A stretch of 64,000 nt of DNA, from assembly GCF_016863315.1 (NCBI RefSeq), contig NZ_BOOQ01000015.1, positions 124,001-188,000 on the forward strand, given 5' to 3'. This DNA comes from Planotetraspora silvatica (GTDB taxonomy: Bacteria > Actinomycetota > Actinomycetes > Streptosporangiales > Streptosporangiaceae). Below the pieces are notes generated by a model. The model did not search any database. It was not told the origin of the DNA and saw nothing but the letters and a program-made list of their open reading frames with translations. Each line of letters starts with the position of its first letter. Within the stretch, counting starts at the first letter, position 1. This document shows positions 1 through 7,778 of the stretch, in pieces. The translations under genes and the position numbers were made by a program.

Positions 1-579
1 CCAGCGCCTCCCGCCGCCTTCCGGCGCGCCCTGGAGACGCTGCGCCCCGCCGAGGTGAGGCCGGAGATCGAGCTGGAGGACATCCCCGCCCCCCAGCGCC
101 TCGCGCCCTATTCGGGAGCGGTCGGAGCCTCCGTGTACCGCGAGGACGACGAGCTCGCCGTCGGCCGCCTGATCATGCTGTTCGACCCGGACGGCCAGCG
201 GGGCTGGGAAGGCCCGTTCCGCCTGGTCGCCTACGTCCGCGCCGACATGGAACCGGAGATCACCTCCGATCCGCTGCTCGGGCCGGTAGCGTGGAGCTGG
301 CTCACCGAGGCGCTCGACTCGCACGGCGCGAACTATGCCGCCGCCGGCGGCACGGTCACGCGCGCGGTGTCGGAGGGGTTCGGCAACAAGGCCGAGGATC
401 CCGTCACCACCGAGCTGGAGCTGCGGGCGTCCTGGTCGCCGCTGGACGAGGACCTGTCCGCACACGTCGCCGCCTGGTGCGACCTGATGTGCCTCGCGGC
501 GGGCATACCGCCGCTGCCCCCCGACGTCGCGGCGCTTCACCCGCGCCCGGCCCGCCGAGAAGATCCGAAAGTTCCTTAA
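1..579 (+). CDS. DUF3000 family protein (5' end outside window)
   Basis: The reading frame is open from base 1 and ends with TAA at 577-579, so only the last 192 codons are present. The first in-frame start-like codon inside the window (GTG at 55) is internal, because the residues before it (for example FRRALETLRP) already match the N-terminal part of DUF3000 proteins. The segment PAPQRLAPYSGAV and the later run LELRASWSPLDEDLSAHVAAW are typical of this actinobacterial family, whose function is not established. RNase D starts 17 bases downstream, so the two are probably co-transcribed. The identification is secure at family level; no biochemical role can be inferred. Confidence 0.85.
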   Translation, partial: PAPPAAFRRALETLRPAEVRPEIELEDIPAPQRLAPYSGAVGASVYREDDELAVGRLIMLFDPDGQRGWEGPFRLVAYVRADMEPEITSDPLLGPVAWSWLTEALDSHGANYAAAGGTVTRAVSEGFGNKAEDPVTTELELRASWSPLDEDLSAHVAAWCDLMCLAAGIPPLPPDVAALHPRPARREDPKVP

Positions 580-596
580 CCTGTGACCGAGAACCT

Positions 597-1820
597 GTGA
601 CAGAACCCGAAGTCCAGCCCCTGTTGGAGCCGCGAGAAGGTATCCCGCCCGTCATCGAGGACCCGGCGGCGCTCGAGGCTGTCGTGCGCGCGTTCGCCGG
701 GGGCACCGGCCCCGTGGCCGTCGACGCCGAGCGCGCGTCGGGCTACCGCTACAGCGGCCGGGCCTACCTCGTCCAGCTTCGCCGTACGGGCGCGGGCAGC
801 GCACTCATCGACCCGATCGGCTGCCCCGACCTGAGCGGGCTCGACCACGTCCTCGAGGACGCCGAGATCGTGCTGCACGCGGCGACACAGGACCTGCCGT
901 GCCTGTCCGAGCTCGGCTTCCGGCCGCGGCGGCTGTTCGACACCGAACTGGCGGGCAGGCTGCTGGGCTACGAGCGCGTCGGGCTCGGCACGATGGTGGA
1001 GGTCGTCCTCGGGTTGCGGCTGGAGAAGGGGCACTCGGCGGCCGACTGGTCGACCCGGCCCCTTCCGGAGGCCTGGCTTCGGTACGCCGCGCTCGACGTC
1101 GAGGTGCTGATCGAGCTCCGCGACGCCCTGCACGCGGAACTCGACTCCACCGGCAAGCTCGACTGGGCGCTGGAGGAGTTCGCCTCCATCGTGGCCGCTC
1201 CCGGGCACCCTCCGAGGAGTGATCCGTGGCGGCGGACCTCGGGGATACACCGTGTGCGCACGTTGCGCGGCCTCGCCGTCGTGCGCGAGTTGTGGGCGCT
1301 CAGGGACGAGATCGCGCGGACCTCCGACCTCGCGCCCGGCCGGGTGCTGCCGGACTCGGCGATCGTGCAGGCCGCGCTCGACCAGCCGCGCACCACCAAG
1401 GCGCTGACCGAGATCGCCCCGTTCACGGGCCGCAGCGCCCGGCGGCACCTGCGCGACTGGCTCGGCGCGGTGAACCGGGCACGCGGGCTGGCCGAGTCGG
1501 AGCTGCCCCAACCGGTCGGGCAGGGAGACGGCCCGCCTCCCGCCAACCGGTGGGCCGACCGCGACCCCGCGGCCGCGCGGCGGCTCGCGGCGGTTCGCAC
1601 GGTGGTCGCGGCGCTCGCCGACGCCCACCGCATGCCGATCGAGAACCTGCTCCAGCCGGACGCGGTGCGCCGGCTCGCGTGGGAGCCGCCCGCGGATCTG
1701 TCCGAGGAGGCCATCGCCGAGCGGCTGCGCGGGCTCGGAGCCCGGCAGTGGCAGATAACGCTGACCGCTCATCCGATGGCCAAGTCCCTCGAACGCCTGG
1801 AGATCAAGGGCGAGGTCTGA
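597..1820 (+). CDS. rnd: Ribonuclease D (DEDDy 3'-5' exoribonuclease with HRDC domain)
   Basis: A 407-residue protein starting at GTG 597, 17 bases after the DUF3000 stop. The exonuclease domain (about residues 25-205) shows the DEDDy metal ligands: D43 and E45 in VDAERASG, D99 in HAATQDLPCL, and the Y163/D167 pair in YAALDVEVL. A helical HRDC domain follows (about 225-305, with the run LRGLAVVRELWALRDEIARTSD) and a second helical C-terminal segment, as in bacterial RNase D. The enzyme trims 3' ends of structured RNAs such as tRNA precursors in the cytoplasm. A longer upstream open frame exists but overlaps DUF3000, so the GTG at 597 is the sensible start. Confidence 0.9.
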   Translation: MTEPEVQPLLEPREGIPPVIEDPAALEAVVRAFAGGTGPVAVDAERASGYRYSGRAYLVQLRRTGAGSALIDPIGCPDLSGLDHVLEDAEIVLHAATQDLPCLSELGFRPRRLFDTELAGRLLGYERVGLGTMVEVVLGLRLEKGHSAADWSTRPLPEAWLRYAALDVEVLIELRDALHAELDSTGKLDWALEEFASIVAAPGHPPRSDPWRRTSGIHRVRTLRGLAVVRELWALRDEIARTSDLAPGRVLPDSAIVQAALDQPRTTKALTEIAPFTGRSARRHLRDWLGAVNRARGLAESELPQPVGQGDGPPPANRWADRDPAAARRLAAVRTVVAALADAHRMPIENLLQPDAVRRLAWEPPADLSEEAIAERLRGLGARQWQITLTAHPMAKSLERLEIKGEV

Positions 1821-1908
1821 GCGGCTCCTCGATTCCTGGGGTGCCCGTGAGCTTTGTCCGGGTCTGACCCCTTGCGTGGTGCCTGTGCCCAGCGATGTTA
1901 TTCTCGCC

Positions 1909-1924
1909 GGGAAAGCGCTTTCCC
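1909..1924. promoter_or_regulatory. LacI-family operator upstream of the sugar operon
   Basis: GGGAAAGCGCTTTCCC is a perfect 16-bp palindrome lying 23 bases before the start of the Gfo/Idh/MocA gene, just after a -10-like TATTCT (1899-1904). The central CG with flanking A/T-rich half-sites is the classic form of LacI-family operators. A one-mismatch copy lies in front of the nearby lacI-type gene (6482-6495), which makes that regulator the likely ligand-responsive repressor of both units. Confidence 0.8.
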
Positions 1925-1947
1925 CTCGTCGATCAGGAGTGCCTCGG

Positions 1948-3093
1948 ATGAGCGACCGCGTTCTCGGCGTCGTGATGAGCGGTGTGACCGGGCGGATGGG
2001 ATACCGCCAGCATCTGGTCCGTTCCGTTCTCGCCATCAACGAACAGGGCGGGGTGGCCCTTTCCGACGGCAGCCGGGTGCGCCTGCGGCCCGTGCTCGTC
2101 GGCCGCACCCTCGGCAAACTCGCCGACATCGCCGCCCGGCACGGCGTCGCCGACTACACCACCGACCTGGACGCCGCCCTGGCCGACCCGGCCAACGAGA
2201 TCTACTTCGACGCCCAGGTGACGCAGGCCCGGGTTCCCGCGACGCTCAAGGCGATCGCGCGGGGCAAGCACGTCTACACCGAGAAGCCGACCGCGGAGAC
2301 CGTGGCCGACGCCGTACGGCTGGCCGAGGCCGCCCGGGAGGCCGGGGTGAAGAACGGCGTCGTCCAGGACAAGCTGTTCCTGCCTGGGCTACTCAAGCTC
2401 AAGCGACTCGTCGACGGCGGGTTCTTCGGGCGGATCCTCTCGGTGCGGGGCGAGTTCGGCTACTGGGTGTTCGAGGGCGACTGGCAGCCGGCGCAGCGGC
2501 CCTCGTGGAACTACCGTGCCAAGGACGGCGGGGGCATCGTGCTCGACATGTTCCCCCACTGGGCCTACGTGCTGGAGAACCTGTTCGGCCGGGTCGAGTC
2601 GGTGTACGCGCACGTCAGCACCCACATCACCGAGCGCTGGGACGAGAGCGGCAAGCCGTACGAGGCGACCGCGGACGACGCGGCCTACGGCGTCTTCGAG
2701 CTTGAAGGCGGGATCGTGGCCCAGATCAACTCCTCCTGGGCGGTCCGGGTGAACCGCGACGAACTGGTGGAGTTCCAGGTGGACGGAACCCACGGCAGCG
2801 CGGTCGCCGGGCTGCGGGAGTGCCGGATCCAGCACCGCGCGGGCACGCCCCGGCCGGTGTGGAACCCCGACCTGCCCGTCACCGAGTCCTTCCGCGACCA
2901 GTGGCAGCGGGTGCCGGACAACACCGACTTCGACAACGGCTTCAAGATCCAGTGGGAGATGTTCGTCCGGCACGTGCTGGAGGACGCCCCCTTCCCGTAC
3001 TCGTTCGCCTCCGGCGCCCGTGGCGTGCGGATCGCCGAGCTCGGCCTCCGCTCGCACGCCGAGGGCCGCCGTCTCCAGGTGGAGTCGCTGTGA
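1948..3093 (+). CDS. Gfo/Idh/MocA family oxidoreductase
   Basis: A 381-residue NAD(P)-dependent dehydrogenase starting at ATG 1948, eight bases after AGGAG (1935-1939). The N-terminal Rossmann segment begins GVVMSGVTGRMGYR. The motif YTEKPTAETV near residue 110 is the EKP signature of the family, which supplies a catalytic lysine, and is followed by the C-terminal sugar-binding alpha/beta domain with GGGIVLDMFPHW. It is the first gene of a three-gene operon behind a LacI-type operator and overlaps the next gene by four bases (GTGA). Members oxidise hydroxyls of sugars or inositols; the exact substrate is not visible. Its partners suggest an oxidation, isomerisation or elimination, then cleavage scheme. 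Confidence 0.85.
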   Translation: MSDRVLGVVMSGVTGRMGYRQHLVRSVLAINEQGGVALSDGSRVRLRPVLVGRTLGKLADIAARHGVADYTTDLDAALADPANEIYFDAQVTQARVPATLKAIARGKHVYTEKPTAETVADAVRLAEAAREAGVKNGVVQDKLFLPGLLKLKRLVDGGFFGRILSVRGEFGYWVFEGDWQPAQRPSWNYRAKDGGGIVLDMFPHWAYVLENLFGRVESVYAHVSTHITERWDESGKPYEATADDAAYGVFELEGGIVAQINSSWAVRVNRDELVEFQVDGTHGSAVAGLRECRIQHRAGTPRPVWNPDLPVTESFRDQWQRVPDNTDFDNGFKIQWEMFVRHVLEDAPFPYSFASGARGVRIAELGLRSHAEGRRLQVESL

Positions 3094-4262
3094 CCGGTCC
3101 CGTCATCTCGCTGCCGGGGGTGCGAGAGCCGTACGAACTGGGGGAACCCGTCACCTGGACGCGCCCGAGCGGCCCGCCGGGCCGGCGGGTCGCCTACGCG
3201 GCGGCGCACGTGGTCGCGGACGTCCACGGGGGCAACGGTCCCGGACGGCCGGCCGCGGTCGACTGGGACGCCACGCTGCGGTTCCGGCGGCACCTGTGGT
3301 CGTACGGCTTCCGCGTCGCGGACGCCATGGACACCGCGCAGCGGAACATGGGCCTCGACTGGGCGGCGACGCGCGAGCTGATCGCCCGCAGCGCGGCCGA
3401 GGCCCGTGCGCTGGGCGACCCCGCCGACCTGGTGGCCTGCGGCGCGGGGACCGACCACGCACCGGACGCCGGCTCACTCGATGAGATCACCGCCGCCTAT
3501 CTCGAGCAGGTGGAGACCGTCCGCGCGGCGGGGGCCGGCGTGATCCTGATGGCCAGCCGGCAACTCGCCCGGGTCGCGCGGGGGCCCGAGGACTACCACA
3601 CGGTGTACGGCAGGCTGCTCGGCCAGGCGGACCGGCCGGTGATCCTGCACTGGCTGGGCGAGATGTTCGACCCCCTGCTCGCCGGGTATTGGGGGTCGCC
3701 CGACGTGGAGACGGCGACCGAGTCGTTCCTCGCCCTCGTCCGCGAGCACGCCCCCAAGGTGGAGGGCGTCAAGGTGTCGCTGCTGGACGAGGACCACGAG
3801 GTGCGCCTGCGCGCGGCCCTGCCGGAAGGCGTGCGGCTGTACACGGGGGACGACTTCAACTACCCCTCGCTCATCAGGTCGGGGTCGCACGCACTGCTGG
3901 GGATCTTCGACGCCATCGCGCCGGCGGCCGCGGCCGCGCTGGAGGCGCTGGATCGGGCCGAGTCGGCGGAGGACGCGACCGCTCGGGCCCGACATTTCGC
4001 CATTTATGAGGAGATATTTGGGCCGACGGTGGCGTTGTCGCGGAAGATCTTCGAGGCTCCGACGTACCACTACAAGACGGGGATCGTCTTCCTCGCCTGG
4101 CTGGCGGGGCACCAGGACGACTTCGTCATGGTGAACGGCGCCCAGTCGGCCCGGTCGATCGAACACCTCGCCGAGGTGTTCCGCCTCGCCGACCAGGCCG
4201 GCCTGCTCCCCGACCCCGAGTTGGCCGCCCACCGCATGACCACCCTCCTCCCCCAGGCGTGA
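3090..4262 (+). CDS. DUF993 / dihydrodipicolinate synthase-like protein
   Basis: A 390-residue protein with GTG start at 3090 inside the stop of the preceding gene, indicating translational coupling. It matches the DUF993 family, which is related to class I TIM-barrel lyases of the dihydrodipicolinate synthase type. The segments VILMASRQLARVA, PVILHWLGEMF and EGVKVSLLD resemble successive barrel strands, and the last contains a lysine that could be the Schiff-base residue; that is inference. An aldolase role in the same sugar pathway is plausible. Its stop codon TGA (4260-4262) is the first three bases of the 53-bp-period repeat array, so array and gene abut exactly. Confidence 0.75.
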   Translation: MTGPVISLPGVREPYELGEPVTWTRPSGPPGRRVAYAAAHVVADVHGGNGPGRPAAVDWDATLRFRRHLWSYGFRVADAMDTAQRNMGLDWAATRELIARSAAEARALGDPADLVACGAGTDHAPDAGSLDEITAAYLEQVETVRAAGAGVILMASRQLARVARGPEDYHTVYGRLLGQADRPVILHWLGEMFDPLLAGYWGSPDVETATESFLALVREHAPKVEGVKVSLLDEDHEVRLRAALPEGVRLYTGDDFNYPSLIRSGSHALLGIFDAIAPAAAAALEALDRAESAEDATARARHFAIYEEIFGPTVALSRKIFEAPTYHYKTGIVFLAWLAGHQDDFVMVNGAQSARSIEHLAEVFRLADQAGLLPDPELAAHRMTTLLPQA

Positions 4263-4622
4263 TCATGCACAGGTTCGTGATCATGCCACCCGACCAGGCA
4301 CTCCCCTGGTCGTGATCATGCACAGATTCGCGTACGGCATGCCCGGCCTGCGGAAACGCCCGCCGTGATCATGCACAGGTTCGGGATCAACCAGCCTGAC
4401 CTGCGGGAACGCCGATCGTGATCATGCAATGGCCCGGGCGTCCACCGGACCATTGCATGATCACCATTCGCGTCGACACAGCTCGGACGGCTTGATCCCG
4501 AATCTGTGCATGATCACCGATTGGATACGCCCAGGCCAGGCGGCCTGATCACGAACCTGTGCATGATCACCACAAAGAAAGGGGCTGGTGAGGGGCCATG
4601 TCGACGAACCTGTGCATGATCA
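4260..4622. repeat. Inverted array of 53-bp-period repeats, copy 1 (3 forward, centre, 3 reverse)
   Basis: Forward motifs TGATCATGCACA(G/A)(G/A)TTCG begin at 4260, 4313 and 4366, and a shortened copy begins at 4419. Each step is exactly 53 bases. From 4419 to 4463 a central hairpin forms: GTGATCATGCAATGG (4418-4432) pairs with its complement at 4450-4464. Reverse motifs then end at 4516, 4569 and 4622, again exactly 53 bases apart and 53 from the end of the centre. The 35-base spacers are semi-conserved, with a core near GACCTGCGGNAAC. The array fills the gap between the DUF993 gene and the isomerase-like gene of the same operon. Its function is unknown. It is not a CRISPR array, because spacers resemble one another and orientation flips. 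Confidence 0.9.
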
Positions 4623-4641
4623 CGCCGGAGGGGTGGGGGCG

Positions 4642-5478
4642 GTGAGGCGGTTGGCTTTGAACCAGTGGACGACCCGGCGGTGGTCGGTGGCGGAGGCCGT
4701 CGACGGGTGTGTACGGCACGGCCTCGAGGCCATCGGACTGTGGCGGCAGGACGTGGCGGCCCAGGGCCTCGGCGAGACGATCGAGCTCGTCCGGAACGCG
4801 GGCCTGCGCGTGTCGTCCCTCTGCAGGGGCGGGTTCCTCACCGCGCCCGGCTTCGAAGAGGACAACCGGCGGGCCATCGACGAGGCGGCCGCCCTGGAGG
4901 CCGCCTGCCTCGTCATGGTGGTCGGCGGACTGCCCGGGGTCGTGCCGGGCGAACCCCTCGGCACGATCTCACGCGACCTCACGGCCGCCCGGAATCACGT
5001 CGAAGACGCTCTCACGCTGCTCGCCCCCTACGCCGCCGAGCGCGGTGTGCGGCTGGCCCTGGAGCCGCTCCATCCCATGTACTGCGCCGACAGGGCCGTC
5101 CTGTCGACCCTCGGCCAGGCGCTCGACCTCGCCGCGCCGTACGCGCCGGAGACGGTCGGGGTGGTGGTCGACACCTTCCACGTCTGGTGGGATCCCCAGG
5201 TCTTCGGCCAGATCGAGCGGGCGGGAGCGGAGGGCCGCATCGCCTCCTACCAGGTCTGCGACTTCCTCAGCCCGCTGCCCGCCGACGTGCTGCTCGGCCG
5301 CGGCATGATGGGCGACGGGGTGATCGACTTCGGGAAGCTGACCGACGCCGTCGCCGCGGCGGGATACACGGGCGACATCGAGGTCGAGATCTTCAACGCG
5401 GACGTCTGGGCCGCGGATCCCGACGAGGTCGTGACCACGATGAAGGCCCGCTACGGCACCCTCATCGAAGGCGCCTGA
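4642..5478 (+). CDS. Sugar-phosphate isomerase/epimerase family protein (xylose isomerase-like TIM barrel)
   Basis: A 278-residue protein starting at GTG 4642, about ten bases after GGAGG (4627-4631). The longer frame upstream runs through the repeat array and is not credible. Metal ligands typical of AP-endonuclease 2-like barrels are visible: the glutamate in LALEPLHP, the aspartate and histidine in VVDTFHVWW and the glutamate in EVEIFN. Members act as epimerases, isomerases or, in some 3-keto-glycoside pathways, beta-eliminating lyases. With the dehydrogenase and DUF993 protein it probably forms a catabolic route for a modified sugar. Its 3' end overlaps the convergent LacI gene by 17 bases. 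Confidence 0.85.
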   Translation: MRRLALNQWTTRRWSVAEAVDGCVRHGLEAIGLWRQDVAAQGLGETIELVRNAGLRVSSLCRGGFLTAPGFEEDNRRAIDEAAALEAACLVMVVGGLPGVVPGEPLGTISRDLTAARNHVEDALTLLAPYAAERGVRLALEPLHPMYCADRAVLSTLGQALDLAAPYAPETVGVVVDTFHVWWDPQVFGQIERAGAEGRIASYQVCDFLSPLPADVLLGRGMMGDGVIDFGKLTDAVAAAGYTGDIEVEIFNADVWAADPDEVVTTMKARYGTLIEGA

Positions 5479-6460
5479 CGCTGTCCCGCAGGACGACCCG
5501 GCCCTCGACCCCGGCCACGACCGGCGGATCCCCGTGGTCGCCTGACAGGGCCAGTTCGACCGCCCGGGCCCCCATGTCCGCCAGCGGCAGCCGTACGGTC
5601 GACAGGGCCGGCGTCAGGTCGCGGAGGGTGGCGATGTCGTCGAAGCCCGCCACCGAGACGTCGTCCGGCACCCGCACACCCCGTTCCCGCAGGGCGGCGA
5701 GCGCGCCGACGGCCATGACGTCGTTGACGGCGAACACGCACGTGGCGTCCGCGACCTCCTGGACCGCGGTGTGGCCGCCACCCCGGTCGAACGAGCCGTA
5801 CACGATCTGCGGCTCGGGCAGGCCGAGGTCCGCGAGCGCCTCGGTGAAGCCGGTGCGGCGGTCGATCGCCGTGACCAGATGGGGCGGTCCCGCCAGCACG
5901 GCGAACCTGGTGTGCCCGAGCGCGGCGAGCGCCCTCGCCAGGTCGGCCGCCCCCTCCCGGTTGGCGGGGGCGACGGTCGCGACGCCGAGCAGATCCTGCC
6001 CGACGCAGGCGACGCGGCCGCCCGTCTCCCGGTAGCGGCCGAGTTCGGCCCGCAGCCGGTCGGTCACGGCGGCGTCGGCGACGCGGGAACCGGCGATCAG
6101 GACCGCTCGCACCCGCTGCGCGTGGAGGGTCGAGACGTAGGCGATCTCACGCTCGGGGTCGCGGTGGGTGGTGCCGACCATGACCATGTGACCGCGGGCG
6201 TCGGCGGCCCGCATGGCGCCGTCGGCGATGGCCGCGAAGTAGGGGTCGACGAGGTCGTGGACGACCAGCCCGATGACGTCGCTCGCGCCGCGGGCGAGGG
6301 TCTGCGCGGCCACGTTGGTCCGGTATCCGAGCTCGGCGGCGGCCTTCTCGACCCGCTCCCGCATCGCCCGCCCGACCTGGCGCGAGCTGCCGTTGAGCAC
6401 GCGCGACGCCGTGGCGAGCGAGACGCCGGCATGCCGCGCCACGTCCTCGAGTGTGACCAC
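5462..6460 (-). CDS. LacI-family transcriptional regulator
   Basis: A 332-residue repressor with GTG start preceded by GGGAGGT. The N-terminal helix-turn-helix is classic (TLEDVARHAGVSLATASRVL), followed by the hinge helix around residues 45-60 and a periplasmic-binding-protein-like sensor domain with VIGLVVHDLVDPYF and DDVSVAGFDDI. It lies convergent to the sugar operon. A near-perfect copy of the operon's palindrome occurs just upstream of its own start, so it likely represses itself and the dehydrogenase-DUF993-isomerase operon until its sugar effector binds. The effector is unknown. Confidence 0.92.
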   Translation of the reverse strand: MVTLEDVARHAGVSLATASRVLNGSSRQVGRAMRERVEKAAAELGYRTNVAAQTLARGASDVIGLVVHDLVDPYFAAIADGAMRAADARGHMVMVGTTHRDPEREIAYVSTLHAQRVRAVLIAGSRVADAAVTDRLRAELGRYRETGGRVACVGQDLLGVATVAPANREGAADLARALAALGHTRFAVLAGPPHLVTAIDRRTGFTEALADLGLPEPQIVYGSFDRGGGHTAVQEVADATCVFAVNDVMAVGALAALRERGVRVPDDVSVAGFDDIATLRDLTPALSTVRLPLADMGARAVELALSGDHGDPPVVAGVEGRVVLRDSVRRLR

Positions 6461-6481
6461 ACGACCTCCCGCCGACGATCA

Positions 6482-6495
6482 GGAAAGCGATTTCC
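6482..6495. promoter_or_regulatory. LacI-family operator (autoregulatory)
   Basis: GGAAAGCGATTTCC lies 22 bases upstream of the lacI-type start. It differs by one base from the core of the operator at 1909-1924 (GGAAAGCGCTTTCC). The shared site links the regulator to the sugar operon 4.5 kb away. It also lies about 100 bases upstream of fadA, but that gene pair has its own palindrome nearer its start. Confidence 0.75.
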
Positions 6496-6539
6496 AGTAT
6501 GGCAAGGCGGTCCGCGCACCCCCCGATCCGGCCGCTGGT

Positions 6540-6551
6540 TACTGGCCAGTA
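6540..6551. promoter_or_regulatory. Palindrome upstream of fadAB
   Basis: TACTGGCCAGTA is a perfect 12-bp palindrome centred about 48 bases before the fadA start. Its position suits a repressor site for the fadAB operon; fatty-acid operons in actinobacteria are often controlled by TetR-family acyl-CoA sensors. No candidate regulator gene adjoins it, so the cognate protein is unknown. Confidence 0.5.
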
Positions 6552-6593
6552 GCATTGGCTTCGGAAGCTGCCGAACCGTAGGAGCGAATCCCC

Positions 6594-7778
6594 GTGCCCG
6601 CATCCCGTGAAGTCGTCTTCGTCGACGGCGTTCGGACACCTTTCGGCAAGTCGGGCCCCAAGGGCCTGTACGCCGAGACGCGTGCCGACGACCTGGTCGT
6701 CCGTGTCATCCGTGAGTTGATGCGGCGCAATCCGAACCTTCCGCCCGACCGGGTGGACGAGGTCGCCATCGCGGCGACCACGCAGATCGGCGACCAGGGC
6801 CTGACCATCGGCCGGTCGGCGGCCGTGCTCGCCGGGCTGCCCAAGTCGGTTCCCGGCTACGCCGTCGACCGCATGTGCGCCGGCGCGATGACCGCCGTGA
6901 CCAGCGTCGCGGGCGGCATCTCGTTCGGCGCCTACGACGTGGCCATCGCCGGCGGCGTCGAGCACATGGGCCGCCACCCGATGGGCGAGGGCGTCGACCC
7001 CAACCCCCGTTTCCTGTCCGAGCAGCTCGTCGACGGCTCGGCCCTGGTCATGGGGATGACCGCGGAGAACCTGCACGACCGGTTCCCCTCCATCACCAAG
7101 GACCGCGCCGACGCGTTCGCGGTGGCGTCGCAGGAGAAGGTCGCCAAGGCGTACGCCGACGGCAAGATCCAGCCCGACCTGGTGCCGACGGCGACGCGCA
7201 AGGCCGCCGAGGGCTGGGGCCTGGCGACCGTCGACGAGGCCCCCCGCCCGGGCACCACGCTCGAGGGGCTGGGGGCGCTGAAGACCCCGTTCCGCGCGCA
7301 CGGCCGGGTCACCGCGGGCAACGCCTCCGGAATCAACGACGGCGCGACGGGCTGCCTCGTCGCCGCCGAAGAGGTCGCGCGGGAGCTGGGCCTGACGCCG
7401 CGCATGCGGCTGGTCTCCTACGCGTTCGCCGGCGTGGACCCCGAGGTCATGGGCGTCGGTCCCATCCCCTCCACCGAGCGGGCGCTGCGCCTCGCCGGCC
7501 TGTCGATCGGGGACATCGGCCTGTTCGAGATCAACGAGGCGTTCGCCGTCCAGGTGCTCGCCTTCCTCGAGCACTTCGGCATCGCCGACGACGACCCCCG
7601 CGTGAACCCGTACGGCGGCGCGATCGCGTTCGGCCACCCCCTCGCGTCCTCGGGCGTGCGGCTGATGACGCAACTGGCGCGCGAGTTCTCCGAGCGGCCC
7701 GACGTCAGGTACGGGATCACCACGATGTGCGTGGGCATGGGCATGGGCGGCACTGTGATCTGGGAGAACCTGGCATGA
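6594..7778 (+). CDS. fadA: Acetyl-CoA C-acyltransferase (thiolase) of beta-oxidation
   Basis: A 394-residue thiolase starting at GTG 6594, nine bases after AGGAG (6580-6584). The nucleophilic cysteine sits in DRMCAGAMTAV (about residue 93). The second active-site histidine is in GGAIAFGHPLA and the general-base cysteine in TTMCVGMGMGG near the C terminus. It cleaves 3-ketoacyl-CoA with CoA in the last step of fatty-acid beta-oxidation in the cytoplasm. Its stop overlaps the start of the fadB-like gene (ATGA), so the two subunits of the trifunctional complex are translationally coupled. Confidence 0.93.
   Translation: MPASREVVFVDGVRTPFGKSGPKGLYAETRADDLVVRVIRELMRRNPNLPPDRVDEVAIAATTQIGDQGLTIGRSAAVLAGLPKSVPGYAVDRMCAGAMTAVTSVAGGISFGAYDVAIAGGVEHMGRHPMGEGVDPNPRFLSEQLVDGSALVMGMTAENLHDRFPSITKDRADAFAVASQEKVAKAYADGKIQPDLVPTATRKAAEGWGLATVDEAPRPGTTLEGLGALKTPFRAHGRVTAGNASGINDGATGCLVAAEEVARELGLTPRMRLVSYAFAGVDPEVMGVGPIPSTERALRLAGLSIGDIGLFEINEAFAVQVLAFLEHFGIADDDPRVNPYGGAIAFGHPLASSGVRLMTQLAREFSERPDVRYGITTMCVGMGMGGTVIWENLA

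Noticed and set aside
576-2129. Long minus-strand frame opposite RNase D, and similar long frames opposite fadB, acnA and the AI-2E gene
   Set aside because: High GC leaves antisense frames open. Their products are Arg/Pro/Gly-rich with no family resemblance, and they mirror clear genes.
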